From JAGWRA01 sp035534615 (lineage in GTDB: Bacteria > Acidobacteriota > Vicinamibacteria > Vicinamibacterales > CAVVIG01), in NCBI GenBank assembly GCA_035534615.1, contig DATLRO010000080.1:31933-95932 (forward strand): DNA of 64,000 nt, given 5' to 3'. How positions within the stretch are numbered: the first letter of the stretch is position 1; every line of letters starts with the position of its first letter. The translations under genes and the position numbers were made by a program. The notes under the pieces were generated by a model. It made no database searches, was not told where the DNA came from, and saw nothing but the letters and a program-made list of their open reading frames with translations. Of the stretch, positions 29,709-38,380 are shown one piece after another.

Positions 29709-30584
29709 TCAGGACAGGCTGGTCTTGAGCCTGACGATTTCCTCGCGGACCATCCGCTCGGCGACCTGCGACACGATGTCCGCGACCACGTGGCGGACCC
29801 CCTGATCCGCCAGGCGCCGCATGACGCGCGCGACGATCTCCTCGATCAGCGCCTCGTCCACGACCAGGCCCGGACCGCCGGGGCCGCCGGCGCTGCGCCG
29901 CTCGGCATCGAGGAGGGCCACGAAGGCGTCGGCCATGGAGCGACCCGCCTTCGACTCCTCCGGCGCCGGCGCCACGGCGTCGAACGCGATCGCCGGGCTG
30001 TCGGACGGGGCCGGCGGCACGAACGCCACCTCGAACGCCGGCGCCTCGATGACATCCGGCGCCGCCGGGACGGGGCCGCTCGCCAGCGCCGACAGGCTCG
30101 CATCGAGCTGCGCGAAGTAGTCGTCCAGGGCCGCGACGGGCGTCGCGGCGGGGGCGGCGGCCGGCGCGGGCGTGGCGGGCGGCGGCGCGTTTTCCGGCTC
30201 CGGCGGCCTCGCGGTCGCCCGCGCGAGCAGCTCCCGGACGCGGCGCACCACGATCTGCGGGTCGAACGGCTTCGCCAGCACGCCGTCGCAGCGCACGGCC
30301 CGCGCGCGCGCCTCGTCCACCGGCTCGAACGCGCCGGTCAGAAGGACGACGGGAATGTGCGCCAGGCGGGGCGACTGCTTGACGTGGCGGCAGACCTCGT
30401 AGCCGTCCGCGCCCGCCATGGTGACGTCGGCCAGCACGAGGTCCGGCGGCTCGCTGTCCAGCCGGGCGATCGCCGCCGCGCCGTCGGTCACGCCGACGAC
30501 GTGCACCGGCTGATCGGCGAACGTCAGCTCGATGACGCGGTGAATCGTCCGGTTGGGATCGGCGAGCAGCAGGGTGTGGGACAT
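29709..30584 (-). CDS. Response-regulator receiver protein with C-terminal amphipathic helix
   Basis: 291 residues. Residues 1-125 are a CheY-like receiver: LLADPNRTIHRVI with an acidic pocket, the likely phospho-acceptor Asp in LVLADVTMAGADGYEV, and the switch Lys in VLAKPFDPQ. A Pro/Ala-rich linker of about 100 residues follows. The last 55 residues form a long helix (EALIEEIVARVMRRL, then VSQVAERMVREEIVRLK), a bacterial coiled-coil or docking tail. There is no DNA-binding output domain, so it probably acts through protein contacts. Start at 30584 is chosen because the receiver begins there. No histidine kinase is adjacent. Confidence 0.8.
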   Translation of the reverse strand: MSHTLLLADPNRTIHRVIELTFADQPVHVVGVTDGAAAIARLDSEPPDLVLADVTMAGADGYEVCRHVKQSPRLAHIPVVLLTGAFEPVDEARARAVRCDGVLAKPFDPQIVVRRVRELLARATARPPEPENAPPPATPAPAAAPAATPVAALDDYFAQLDASLSALASGPVPAAPDVIEAPAFEVAFVPPAPSDSPAIAFDAVAPAPEESKAGRSMADAFVALLDAERRSAGGPGGPGLVVDEALIEEIVARVMRRLADQGVRHVVADIVSQVAERMVREEIVRLKTSLS

Positions 30585-30654
30585 GGCGTCCGCCAGCGCT
30601 TGCGGCCGGCACGGTGCACCGCGGCGGACGGCCCCGCGCGGCACGAGCCGCCGG

Positions 30655-31065
30655 TCAGACCCGTTCGAGCCGGGTGCGGACGTGCGTGGTGATGAAATCG
30701 ACAATCTCCTGCATCGGCGTGCCGGGCAGGAAGATCCCGCCGACGCCGATCTGCCGGAGCTTGTCGACGTCGACGTCCGGAATGATCCCGCCGACCACGA
30801 CGAGCACGTCCTGGAGGCCCTTCTCCTTCAGCAGATCCATCACCCGCGGGCAGATGTAGTTGTGGGCGCCCGACAGGATCGACAGGCCGATGACGTCGGC
30901 GTCCTCCTGCAGCGCGGCGCCGACGATCTGCTCGGGCGTCTGGCGGAGGCCGGTGTAGATGACTTCCATTCCGGCGTCCCGCAGGGCGCGGGCGATCACC
31001 TTCGCCCCGCGGTCGTGACCGTCGAGGCCGGGCTTGGCAATGACGACGCGTATCTTCTGGGTCAT
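30655..31065 (-). CDS. Methylmalonyl-CoA mutase, small B12-binding subunit
   Basis: 136 residues. A stand-alone cobalamin-binding domain with the lower-ligand motif D-x-H-x2-G (GLDGHDRGAKVIARAL), the SLSILSGAH-type segment (IGLSILSGAHNY) and VVVGGIIPDVD, then the GIFLPGTPMQEIV segment. It is the small subunit of a split mutase that turns (R)-methylmalonyl-CoA into succinyl-CoA using adenosylcobalamin. It lies 43 bp downstream of the catalytic subunit gene. In many bacteria this domain is fused to the large subunit. No meaB or epimerase gene is in the window. Confidence 0.93.
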   Translation of the reverse strand: MTQKIRVVIAKPGLDGHDRGAKVIARALRDAGMEVIYTGLRQTPEQIVGAALQEDADVIGLSILSGAHNYICPRVMDLLKEKGLQDVLVVVGGIIPDVDVDKLRQIGVGGIFLPGTPMQEIVDFITTHVRTRLERV

Positions 31066-31108
31066 AACGGCAATGGCCCCGGGCCGCGCGCCGGGCGCGG
31101 CCGGGCGG

Positions 31109-32782
31109 CTAGATGATCGGCACCTCTTCGTACTCGCCCCACACGGCGCGGAGCGCGTCGCACATCTCGCCGACCGTGGCGTAGGCCCGCACGGCTTCGA
31201 GCAGCGGCGGCATGACGTTGTCGGTCGACGCGGCGGCGGCGCGCAGGCCGTCCAGCGCGCGGCGGACGCGGTCGTGGTCGCGGGTGCGGCGGAGCGCCTC
31301 CAGCTTGGCGACCTGCCGCTCGGCGGCCGCCTCGTCGATGTAGAGGATCTCCATCGGCGCCTCGTCCTCGGCCACGTAGCCGTTGACGCCGACGATGATC
31401 TTCTCCTTCCGCTCCACGGCCTGCTGGAAGAGGTAGGCGCTCTCGGCGATCTCCGTCTGCGGGAAGCCGCGCTCCACCGCCTCGACCATGCCGCCCATCC
31501 GGTCGATGGTGTCGAAGTACCGGTAGGCCCCCTCTTCCATGTCACGGGTGAGCCGCTCGACGAAGTAGGAGCCGCCGAGCGGATCGACGACGTTGGTGAC
31601 GCCGCTCTCGAACGCGATGATCTGCTGGGTCCGCAGCGCCAGCGTGGCCGCCTCGGCGGTCGGGAGCGCCAGCGCCTCGTCCAGCGAATTGGTGTGCAGC
31701 GAATTGGTCCCGCCGAGCACCCCGGACAGCGCCTGGAGCGCGGTCCGCACGACGTTGTTGTACGGCTGCTGCGCCGTCAGCGACACGCCGGCGGTCTGCG
31801 TGTGGAAGCGCAGCTTCAGCGATCGCTCGTCCTTCGCGCCGAACCGGTCGCGCATGACGGTCGCCCAGATCCGGCGCGCCGCGCGGTACTTGGCGATCTC
31901 CTCGAAGAAGTCGCTGTGGGCGTTGAAGAAGAACGAGATGCGGGGGACGAACTCGTCCACGTCCAGCCCGGCATCCACCCCGTACTGGACGTACTCGATG
32001 CCGTCCCGGAGCGTGAAGGCGAGCTCCTGCACCGCGGTCGCGCCCGCCTCCCGGATGTGATAGCCGCTTACGGAAATCGTGTTCCAGCGCGGCACCTCGC
32101 GGGCCGAGAACGAGAAGATGTCGGTGATGAGCCGCATCGACGGCCGGGGCGGGAAGATGTATTCCTTCTGCGCGATGAATTCCTTCAGGATGTCGTTCTG
32201 AATCGTCCCCGACAGCGTCTGCCAGTCGGCCCCCTGCTTCTCGGCCACGACCAGATACATGGCGTACAGCATCGCCGCCGGCGAGTTGATCGTCATCGAC
32301 GTCGTGATGTCGCCGAGCGCGATGCCGTCGAACAGCGTCTCCATGTCGGCCAGCGACGCGATGCTGACGCCGCACTTGCCGACCTCGCCGAGCGACAGCT
32401 CGTGATCCGGATCGCGCCCCATCAGGGTCGGCAGGTCGAACGCCACGCTGAGCCCCGTCCCGCCGGCCTTCAGCAGCTGCTTGTAGCGCCCGTTGGTGTC
32501 TTCCGGCGTGCCGAAGCCCGCGAACTGGCGCATCGTCCAGAGCTTGCCGCGGTAGCCGGTCGGGTGAATGCCACGGGTGTACGGGAACTCGCCGGGGTTG
32601 TTGAGGTCCCGGGCGTAGTCGACGTCCCGGATATCCTCGGCGGTGTACAGCCGCTCGATCGGCCGCCCCGAAATCGTCGTGAACGGCACGGCGCGCTCGG
32701 GCGACTTCTTCAGGGTGGGATCGAGCACCTCGCGCTCCCAGCGCTGCTTGTCGGTCTCGGTGCCAGGCAGGACGCTTTTCAT
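31109..32782 (-). CDS. Methylmalonyl-CoA mutase, large catalytic subunit
   Basis: 557 residues, the length of the TIM-barrel subunit without a B12 domain. Marked by FPYTRGIHPTGYRGKLWTMR, the TGLSVAFDLPTLMG segment and the active-site region ITTSMTINSPAA, with HTQTAGVSLTAQQPYNN further on. Such large subunits also occur in related acyl-CoA mutases (ethylmalonyl, isobutyryl), so the substrate is best given as methylmalonyl-CoA by default. It works with the B12 subunit 43 bp downstream. The start ATG at 32782 is preceded by GAGGG and by a TATAAT 8 bases away. Confidence 0.93.
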   Translation of the reverse strand: MKSVLPGTETDKQRWEREVLDPTLKKSPERAVPFTTISGRPIERLYTAEDIRDVDYARDLNNPGEFPYTRGIHPTGYRGKLWTMRQFAGFGTPEDTNGRYKQLLKAGGTGLSVAFDLPTLMGRDPDHELSLGEVGKCGVSIASLADMETLFDGIALGDITTSMTINSPAAMLYAMYLVVAEKQGADWQTLSGTIQNDILKEFIAQKEYIFPPRPSMRLITDIFSFSAREVPRWNTISVSGYHIREAGATAVQELAFTLRDGIEYVQYGVDAGLDVDEFVPRISFFFNAHSDFFEEIAKYRAARRIWATVMRDRFGAKDERSLKLRFHTQTAGVSLTAQQPYNNVVRTALQALSGVLGGTNSLHTNSLDEALALPTAEAATLALRTQQIIAFESGVTNVVDPLGGSYFVERLTRDMEEGAYRYFDTIDRMGGMVEAVERGFPQTEIAESAYLFQQAVERKEKIIVGVNGYVAEDEAPMEILYIDEAAAERQVAKLEALRRTRDHDRVRRALDGLRAAAASTDNVMPPLLEAVRAYATVGEMCDALRAVWGEYEEVPII

Positions 32783-32790
32783 AGGCCCTC

Positions 32791-32796
32791 ATTATA
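32791..32796 (-). promoter_or_regulatory. Consensus -10 box very close to the mutase start
   Basis: TATAAT on the reverse strand ends only 8 bases before the ATG, which would place the transcript start at or beside the ATG (leaderless). No good -35 box lies 17 bp upstream. GAGGG between the two could equally be a ribosome binding site for a transcript starting further back. Confidence 0.35.
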
Positions 32797-32861
32797 TATG
32801 ACCCGGCGACCAGCTCGACCTCGCACCGCCGCCGCGCCGCTGCGGCCGCCCGGGGCGCCGC

Positions 32862-32891
32862 TTGACTTGGGTTTTTCCCCCACGCTAGGCT
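32862..32891 (+). promoter_or_regulatory. Sigma-70 type promoter for gdhA
   Basis: TTGACT (32862-32867) and TAGGCT (32886-32891) with an 18-bp spacer, giving a leader of about 65 bases that includes an AGGAG ribosome binding site ahead of the ATG at 32962. Confidence 0.5.
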
Positions 32892-32961
32892 GGACTGTTT
32901 GGCGCGACGACGCCGGGACGGTGGTCGCCGGTGCGCCCGCGCCGCTCAGGCAGGAGACCCC

Positions 32962-34215
32962 ATGGCCGCAGATGGCACGATTTTCGGCGCCATGCTCGAG
33001 GAGTTCGATGGCGCCGCCCGCATCCTCAACCTCGAGCCCGGCATCTGGAAGATCCTCACGCACGCCAAGCGACAGATCATCGTGTCCTGTCCGGTCCAGA
33101 TGGACGATGGACACATCGAAGTCTTCACCGGGTACCGGGTTCAGTACAACATCACCCTCGGACCGGGCAAGGGCGGCATCCGCTATCATCCGGACGTCTC
33201 GCTGGATGAAGTGACCGCGCTCGCCGCCTGGATGACGTGGAAATGCGCCGTGGCGCACATCCCGTTCGGCGGCGCCAAGGGCGGGGTCGTGTGCGATCCG
33301 ACGCGCATGTCGCGCCGCGAAGTCGAGGCGCTCACCCGGCGCTACGTGGCCGAGATCATCGACGCCATCGGCCCCGAAAAGGACGTGCCCGCGCCGGACG
33401 TGAACACCAACGCCCAGGTCATGGCCTGGGTCATGGACACCTACAGCATGCACGTCGGCCACACCACGACGTCGGTCGTCACCGGCAAGCCTGTCGAGCT
33501 GGGCGGGTCGCTGGGCCGGCGCGAGGCGACCGGCCGCGGCGTCATGATCTCCGCCCGCGAGTCGGCGAAGCATCTGGGCCTCGACATCCGCAAGGCGACG
33601 GTCGCCATCCAGGGCTTCGGCAACGTCGGCTCGATTTCGGCCCAGCTGCTGGCCGAGGTCGGCGCCCGCATCGTGGCGATCACCGACTGGAAAGGGGGCG
33701 TCTACAACGCCAAGGGGCTCGACGTCCCGGCGCTGATCGACTACGCCGCCGCCCACGACAACTCGGTCGACGGATTCCCCGGCGGGGAGCCGATGACCAA
33801 CGAGCACCTGTTCGGGCTCGACGTGGACGTGCTGATCCCGGCCGCGCTCGAGAACCAGATCACGATCAAGAACGCGTCGGCCATCCGCGCGAAGATTGTC
33901 GTCGAAGGCGCCAACGGCCCGACCACGCCGGACGCCCACCAGCAGCTGCACAACCGCGGCATCTTCGTCGTCCCCGACATCCTCGCCAACAGCGGCGGGG
34001 TGACGGCGTCCTACTTCGAGTGGGTGCAGGATCGGTACGGATACTTCTGGAACGAACAGGAAGTGAACGACCGGCTCGAGGCCAAGATGTGCGAGGCGTT
34101 CAACGCCGTGCTCCAGACGGCGCTCAAGTACAAGATCGACATGCGGACGGCCGCCTACGTCGTGGCGATCAACCGCGTGGCGACCGTCACCCGGATGCGC
34201 GGGATGTACGCCTAG
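32962..34215 (+). CDS. gdhA: Glutamate dehydrogenase (Glu/Leu/Phe/Val dehydrogenase family)
   Basis: 417 residues. The substrate-binding and catalytic lysines are at Lys70 (GPGKGGIRYHPD), Lys94 (MTWKCAVAHIP) and Lys106 (GGAKGGVV). The dinucleotide-binding motif is IQGFGNVGSISAQLLAE. It interconverts glutamate and 2-oxoglutarate with ammonia; the coenzyme cannot be fixed by eye. The hexameric GDH class of about 415 residues fits the length. The AGGAG ribosome binding site lies 6-10 bases ahead of the ATG. The stop is 6 bp from the stop of the converging VWFA gene. Confidence 0.94.
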   Translation: MAADGTIFGAMLEEFDGAARILNLEPGIWKILTHAKRQIIVSCPVQMDDGHIEVFTGYRVQYNITLGPGKGGIRYHPDVSLDEVTALAAWMTWKCAVAHIPFGGAKGGVVCDPTRMSRREVEALTRRYVAEIIDAIGPEKDVPAPDVNTNAQVMAWVMDTYSMHVGHTTTSVVTGKPVELGGSLGRREATGRGVMISARESAKHLGLDIRKATVAIQGFGNVGSISAQLLAEVGARIVAITDWKGGVYNAKGLDVPALIDYAAAHDNSVDGFPGGEPMTNEHLFGLDVDVLIPAALENQITIKNASAIRAKIVVEGANGPTTPDAHQQLHNRGIFVVPDILANSGGVTASYFEWVQDRYGYFWNEQEVNDRLEAKMCEAFNAVLQTALKYKIDMRTAAYVVAINRVATVTRMRGMYA

Positions 34216-34221
34216 CCCGCG

Positions 34222-36411
34222 TCAGCCAACCACCCGGAAGGCGACCAGCTGCGTGGCCTCGCTGCCGCCGCTGGTCGCCTTGATCTGCACGAGGAAGTCC
34301 CCCGGCGGCAGCGCGTCCAGCGGCAGGTTGATCTCGTCCGTCCCGGGGATCCGGCCCGGCGCGACCGGCAGCGCCGCCATCGACTGTCCTCCGCGGTTCA
34401 GCAGCTGCGCCGTCACCGGCGGCATCGTGCCGCCCGGCCCGTAGGTCTGGAACCGCAGCAGGAGCTGCGTGCCGCGCGCGAACTGCCGCGACGCCGTCGG
34501 GACGGCCCCCGGATCGGCGAGGAGCTGCCGGAGCTGGTACGCGGTCTGCGCAGAGAAGACCTCCGGCGTGCTCAACGCCGGCCCCGGCTTCGTGAAGTCG
34601 GGGACCTGCACGGCGACGTCGTCGAAGTCCAGGACCCGGCCGTCCGCCCCCTGCACCGACAGATGCAGCCGGATCGTCCCGGGCGCTGCCTGAAAGACGA
34701 CCCGGGACGGTCCCTGCGGCTCCGCCGGCCGGCCGCCGCCATCCCTGCCCCGCGCGTCTGACGAAGGGGCCGCCGCCGACCCCGGCGGCTCCGGCGGAAC
34801 CGCCCCCTGATAGTCCGGCGCCCCGTCCCGCGACAGCGCCGTCAGCACCACCCGCGCCGGCTCCCGGTCGGGTCGGACGCGCTCGCCGAACGGCGTCGGG
34901 ATCGGCTGCCAGACGAACGTCACCCTGGACTTTCCGTCGGTCCCGCGCGACGTGCCGATCCAGGTCCGCACGAGCTGGCCGTGCCGCTCCGTGGAGACCG
35001 TCGCCAGCGCCGTCTCGACCGCCGGCGGCGGCCCCAGCTTCGGCGGCGCCAGCGCCTGGGCGACCTGGGCCGCCGTGAGCGCCCAGTAGCCCTTCCGCGC
35101 GCGGACGCGGAGACCGGAAGCGCCGGTCACGCGGACCTCGATTTTGTGGAATTTCCCGTCGGCCGCTTCGTTAGAGTTGTAACCGAGCAGGTAGTAGTCG
35201 CTCGAATCCTTGACGATCTGCTCGAGGGCGGGCGTCATGTCGTTGCGGTTGACGATGGCCCGCCCGTCGGTCTCGCTGGCGAGCGTCCGCAGCGTGTCCT
35301 GCGTGCTCTGGAGAATCTGCTGGTCGTCTGCCGGATTGACGTTCTGACTGATGTCGAATTCGGACGTGGCCAGCCCGCGGGGATCCAGGGTGTAGATCGA
35401 CGTGTTGTTCCGGTTGGCCGCGCTGTAGACCACGCGGAGGTCCTCGTCGATGTCAATATTCGAGAAGAAGTTCACCGCCTGCGCGGTCGGGTTGTTCGCG
35501 TCGGACGCGAGCGGATTATCGGCCTCCGGATTGCCGAAACCGGGCATCGTGGCCACTGGGTTCTGCAGCTGGGGCGGCAGCACGTTCGTGTAGCCCTCGC
35601 TGACGAGGACCACGGCCTTGCGTCCCGGCCGCAGCGAGCCCAGGTACGTCATCAGCCCGCGCAGTGCCGACAGCGTCACCTCGTTTCGGATCTCCACGAC
35701 TTGCTGGGTGGGGAGATCGGCGTACTTTTCTTCGAACTGGTTCCGGGGCGTGAAGTCGTACTTCCGGCCGACGAAGTGCTTGATGGCCTCCACGACCGAC
35801 GCATGATCTGCCGTCAGCGTGATGTCGGACAGCGGGGTCAGCGGATACATGACGCCCACGAGATCGTTGGGGCCGAGATCCTGCTCGACGAACTGCTCCA
35901 GCGGCTGGCGCACCTTAATGGAGTCGCCGCGCCGCACGTGATAGTCGTCCAGGAAGATCACGAACACCCGCGCCTCGGGGTTCGAGGCGGCCTGCGCCTG
36001 CCCGAACTCGGTGGTCGGGGTCGCCGGCTCCTGCGCCCCCTCCGGCTGCGGCGTGGTGGAAATCCGGACCAGCCGGAAGGTCTGGATCTTCTGCAGCCGG
36101 CCGTTCTCGTAGACCTGGAAGTCCGACGGCTTGAGACTGGTCACCGGCCTGCCGTGCTTGTCGGTGACGATCACGTCCACGCGGACGAAATTGACGCCCG
36201 CCTTGAAGGTCGCCGACGGGGCGCCGGCCGCTGGCGGCTGCGCCGGCCGGCTCGACGGCTTGGACTGGCCCGCCGGGCTCGCCGGCTTCGTCTGGGCGGC
36301 GGGAGGCTGCCCGCGGCCGCTCGCGGGCGTCGTGGTGACCGCCCACAGCGCGACGACGGCGGCCAGATAGAGTGCGGAACGGACGCGCGTGGACCGCAGG
36401 TGCGTGGTCAT
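34222..36411 (-). CDS. VWFA-related acidobacterial-type secreted protein
   Basis: 729 residues. A signal peptide (about 1-30: MTTHLRSTRVRSALYLAAVV and cleavage near ASGRG) is followed by a Pro/Ala/Lys-rich segment and then FVRVDVIVTDKHGRPV, which marks the start of the VWFA-related Acidobacterial domain. A von Willebrand A-like fold follows (VFVIFLDDYHVRRGDS, then VVLVSEGYTNVLP). The MIDAS pattern is degenerate, as is usual in this subfamily. The C-terminal half is beta-rich, with extended loops. It is presumed to be secreted or envelope-bound. Start at 36411 has a GGAGG ribosome binding site at 36416-36420. This family is abundant in Acidobacteriota and supports the lineage call. Confidence 0.85.
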   Translation of the reverse strand: MTTHLRSTRVRSALYLAAVVALWAVTTTPASGRGQPPAAQTKPASPAGQSKPSSRPAQPPAAGAPSATFKAGVNFVRVDVIVTDKHGRPVTSLKPSDFQVYENGRLQKIQTFRLVRISTTPQPEGAQEPATPTTEFGQAQAASNPEARVFVIFLDDYHVRRGDSIKVRQPLEQFVEQDLGPNDLVGVMYPLTPLSDITLTADHASVVEAIKHFVGRKYDFTPRNQFEEKYADLPTQQVVEIRNEVTLSALRGLMTYLGSLRPGRKAVVLVSEGYTNVLPPQLQNPVATMPGFGNPEADNPLASDANNPTAQAVNFFSNIDIDEDLRVVYSAANRNNTSIYTLDPRGLATSEFDISQNVNPADDQQILQSTQDTLRTLASETDGRAIVNRNDMTPALEQIVKDSSDYYLLGYNSNEAADGKFHKIEVRVTGASGLRVRARKGYWALTAAQVAQALAPPKLGPPPAVETALATVSTERHGQLVRTWIGTSRGTDGKSRVTFVWQPIPTPFGERVRPDREPARVVLTALSRDGAPDYQGAVPPEPPGSAAAPSSDARGRDGGGRPAEPQGPSRVVFQAAPGTIRLHLSVQGADGRVLDFDDVAVQVPDFTKPGPALSTPEVFSAQTAYQLRQLLADPGAVPTASRQFARGTQLLLRFQTYGPGGTMPPVTAQLLNRGGQSMAALPVAPGRIPGTDEINLPLDALPPGDFLVQIKATSGGSEATQLVAFRVVG

Positions 36412-36501
36412 GGTTCCTCCGCCGTCACGGCCACGGGCCGGCGGCTGCCGCTCGTCGAGCGCCGTCGTGCGGCCGGGCCGGGTCGTCAGGCGCCATCTTT
36501 G

Positions 36502-36507
36502 ATGATA
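36502..36507 (-). promoter_or_regulatory. Possible extended -10 site for the VWFA gene
   Basis: On the reverse strand TGT-TATCAT gives an extended -10 element about 90 bases upstream of the VWFA start. No clear -35 box. Weak call. Confidence 0.25.
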
Positions 36508-36591
36508 ACATTCCCTGCTTCCGGATTCGCCGCTTCGCCGGCCGGTGCGGCGCCCCGACATTTCTTCCCCGACGGAGATGCAGACGTGACG

Positions 36592-37755
36592 ATGGAGAAG
36601 CCAGCTGAAGCGCAACGCCCGTTGACCGACCTGCTGGAAGACGAACAGCTCTTCCGCGACAGCGTCTTCGAGTTCGCCGACCGGGAAATCCGACCGCTCG
36701 TCCACGACATGGACGAGCACGCCAAGATCCCGCACGACCTGATCGACAAGCTGTTCGGGCTGGGCGTGATGGGCATCGAGATCCCCGAGAGCTTCGGCGG
36801 GTCGGGCGCGAGCTTCTTCCACGCCGTGCTGGCCGTCGAGGCGCTCTCGCGCGTCGATCCGTCGATCGGCGTGCTGGTCGACGTGCAGAACACGCTCGTG
36901 ATCAACGCGCTGCTGCGCTGGGGCAGCGACGAGGTGAAGCGCCGGTTCCTGCCGCGGCTCGCGGCGAACACGATCGGGGCCTACGCGCTCTCCGAAGCGG
37001 GATCGGGCAGCGATGCGTTCGCGCTGGCCACCCGCGCCACGGAGACCGCCGGCGGCTTCAGACTGACCGGCCGCAAGCTCTGGATCACCAACGGCAACGA
37101 AGCCGACATCTTCATCGTCTTCGCGAACCTGAAGCCGGAGTCGGGGTACCGCGGCATCACGGCGTTTCTGGTCGAGCGCGGCTTCGCGGGCTTCACCGTC
37201 GGCAAGAAGGAGGACAAGCTCGGCATCCGGGCGAGCAGCACGTGCGAGCTCATCCTCGAAGACTGCGACGTGCCGCGCGGGAACGTGCTGGGCGAGGTCG
37301 GCAAGGGCTACAAGGTCGCCATCGAGACGCTGAACGAAGGCCGCATCGGGATCGGCGCCCAGATGATCGGGCTCGCCCAGGGCGCGCTCGACTACGCCGT
37401 GAAGTACACGCGGGAGCGCAAGCAATTCGGCAAGGCGATCGCCGAGTTCCAGGGCGTCCAGTTCCAGCTCGCCCGGGCCGCCACCGAGCTCGAGGCGGCG
37501 CGGCTCCTGATCTACAACGCCGCGCGGCTCCGCGACGCCGGCCAGCCGTTCCTGACGCAGGCGGCCATGGGCAAGATCTTCTCCTCCGAGGTGGCCGAGC
37601 GGATCGCCTCGCTCGCCATCAACCTCTACGGCGGCTACGGCTTCGTCAAGGACTACCCGGTCGAGAAGCTGTACCGCGACGCCAAGATCGGCCAGATCTA
37701 CGAGGGCACGTCGAACCTGCAGCTCCAGACGATCGCGAAGCAGCTGCTGGGGTGA
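36592..37755 (+). CDS. Acyl-CoA dehydrogenase (short/medium-chain type)
   Basis: 387 residues. It has the family signature YALSEAGSGSDAFAL, the LWITNGNEADI FAD-contact segment and RKQFGKAIAEFQGVQF, and near the C-terminus the catalytic Glu in IGQIYEGTSNLQ, followed by the final helix. It oxidises acyl-CoA to 2-enoyl-CoA with FAD; chain length is not evident. ATG at 36592 is chosen; a GTG two codons upstream (36586) has a better-spaced GGAG (36574-36577) and may be the true start. It ends 5 bp before the 42-bp palindrome. It likely feeds beta-oxidation together with the neighbouring dehydrogenase. Confidence 0.93.
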   Translation: MEKPAEAQRPLTDLLEDEQLFRDSVFEFADREIRPLVHDMDEHAKIPHDLIDKLFGLGVMGIEIPESFGGSGASFFHAVLAVEALSRVDPSIGVLVDVQNTLVINALLRWGSDEVKRRFLPRLAANTIGAYALSEAGSGSDAFALATRATETAGGFRLTGRKLWITNGNEADIFIVFANLKPESGYRGITAFLVERGFAGFTVGKKEDKLGIRASSTCELILEDCDVPRGNVLGEVGKGYKVAIETLNEGRIGIGAQMIGLAQGALDYAVKYTRERKQFGKAIAEFQGVQFQLARAATELEAARLLIYNAARLRDAGQPFLTQAAMGKIFSSEVAERIASLAINLYGGYGFVKDYPVEKLYRDAKIGQIYEGTSNLQLQTIAKQLLG

Positions 37756-37760
37756 GACAC

Positions 37761-37802
37761 GGTGAATTGAAGAATTAGGAATTCCTAATTCTTCAATTCA
37801 CC
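37761..37802. repeat. Perfect 42-bp AT-rich palindrome
   Basis: Two 21-base arms are exact reverse complements with no loop; the left arm starts GGTGAATTGAAGAATTAGG and the centre is AATT. Each arm has only 7 G and no C. It sits in the 55-bp gap between the dehydrogenase stop (37755) and the DinB-like start (37811). As RNA it would form a near 20-bp hairpin. There is no U-tract. Confidence 0.9.
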
Positions 37803-37810
37803 ACAATCCC

Positions 37811-38359
37811 ATGCCCGACACTCCCTCGCTCGGCGCCGACTACCTGCGGGACGCGCTCCGCCTCCTCACGCACTACAAGGCGCTGGGCGACGGCGCGATG
37901 GGCCAGCTCGCCGATCACGAGCTGGCGATCGCGCCCGATCCCGAATCCAACAGCATCGCCATCATCGTGAAGCACCTGGCGGGCAACATGCGGTCGCGGT
38001 TCACCGACTTCCTGACGGCCGACGGCGAAAAGCCGGACCGCAACCGCGACGGCGAGTTCGAGCACTCCGGGGAGACGCCGCGCGCGCAGCTGATCGACTG
38101 GTGGGAATCGGGATGGCGGATCGCCACGGACGCCGTCGGCGCGCTGACGCCCGCCGACCTCGGGCGCACGGTGCGGATCCGCGGCGAGGAGCTGTCGGTG
38201 CTCGAAGCGGTCAACCGGCAGATCGCCCACGACGCGTATCACGTCGGCCAGATGGTGTACCTGGCCAGGCAGCTCAAGGGCGCGGCGTGGCAGTCGCTGA
38301 GCATCCCGCGGGGGCGATCGGCAGAGTACGTCCGGAGGATCCCCCCGGCCCGCGCCTGA
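37811..38359 (+). CDS. DinB/DUF1572-like protein
   Basis: 182 residues. The N-terminal helix region and the IVKHLAGNMRSRFTDFL segment, together with DGEKPDRNRDGEF, match the DUF1572 group of the DinB superfamily. The metal-binding histidines of the four-helix bundle appear to be His in KHLAGN, and the two in QIAHDAYHVGQM. Members are thiol transferases or proteins of unknown role. No ribosome binding site lies ahead of ATG 37811; the palindrome occupies the space where one would fall. It converges on the next dehydrogenase with 21 bp between stops. Confidence 0.8.
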   Translation: MPDTPSLGADYLRDALRLLTHYKALGDGAMGQLADHELAIAPDPESNSIAIIVKHLAGNMRSRFTDFLTADGEKPDRNRDGEFEHSGETPRAQLIDWWESGWRIATDAVGALTPADLGRTVRIRGEELSVLEAVNRQIAHDAYHVGQMVYLARQLKGAAWQSLSIPRGRSAEYVRRIPPARA

Positions 38360-38380
38360 CCGGCCGGCAACGCGGATCGG

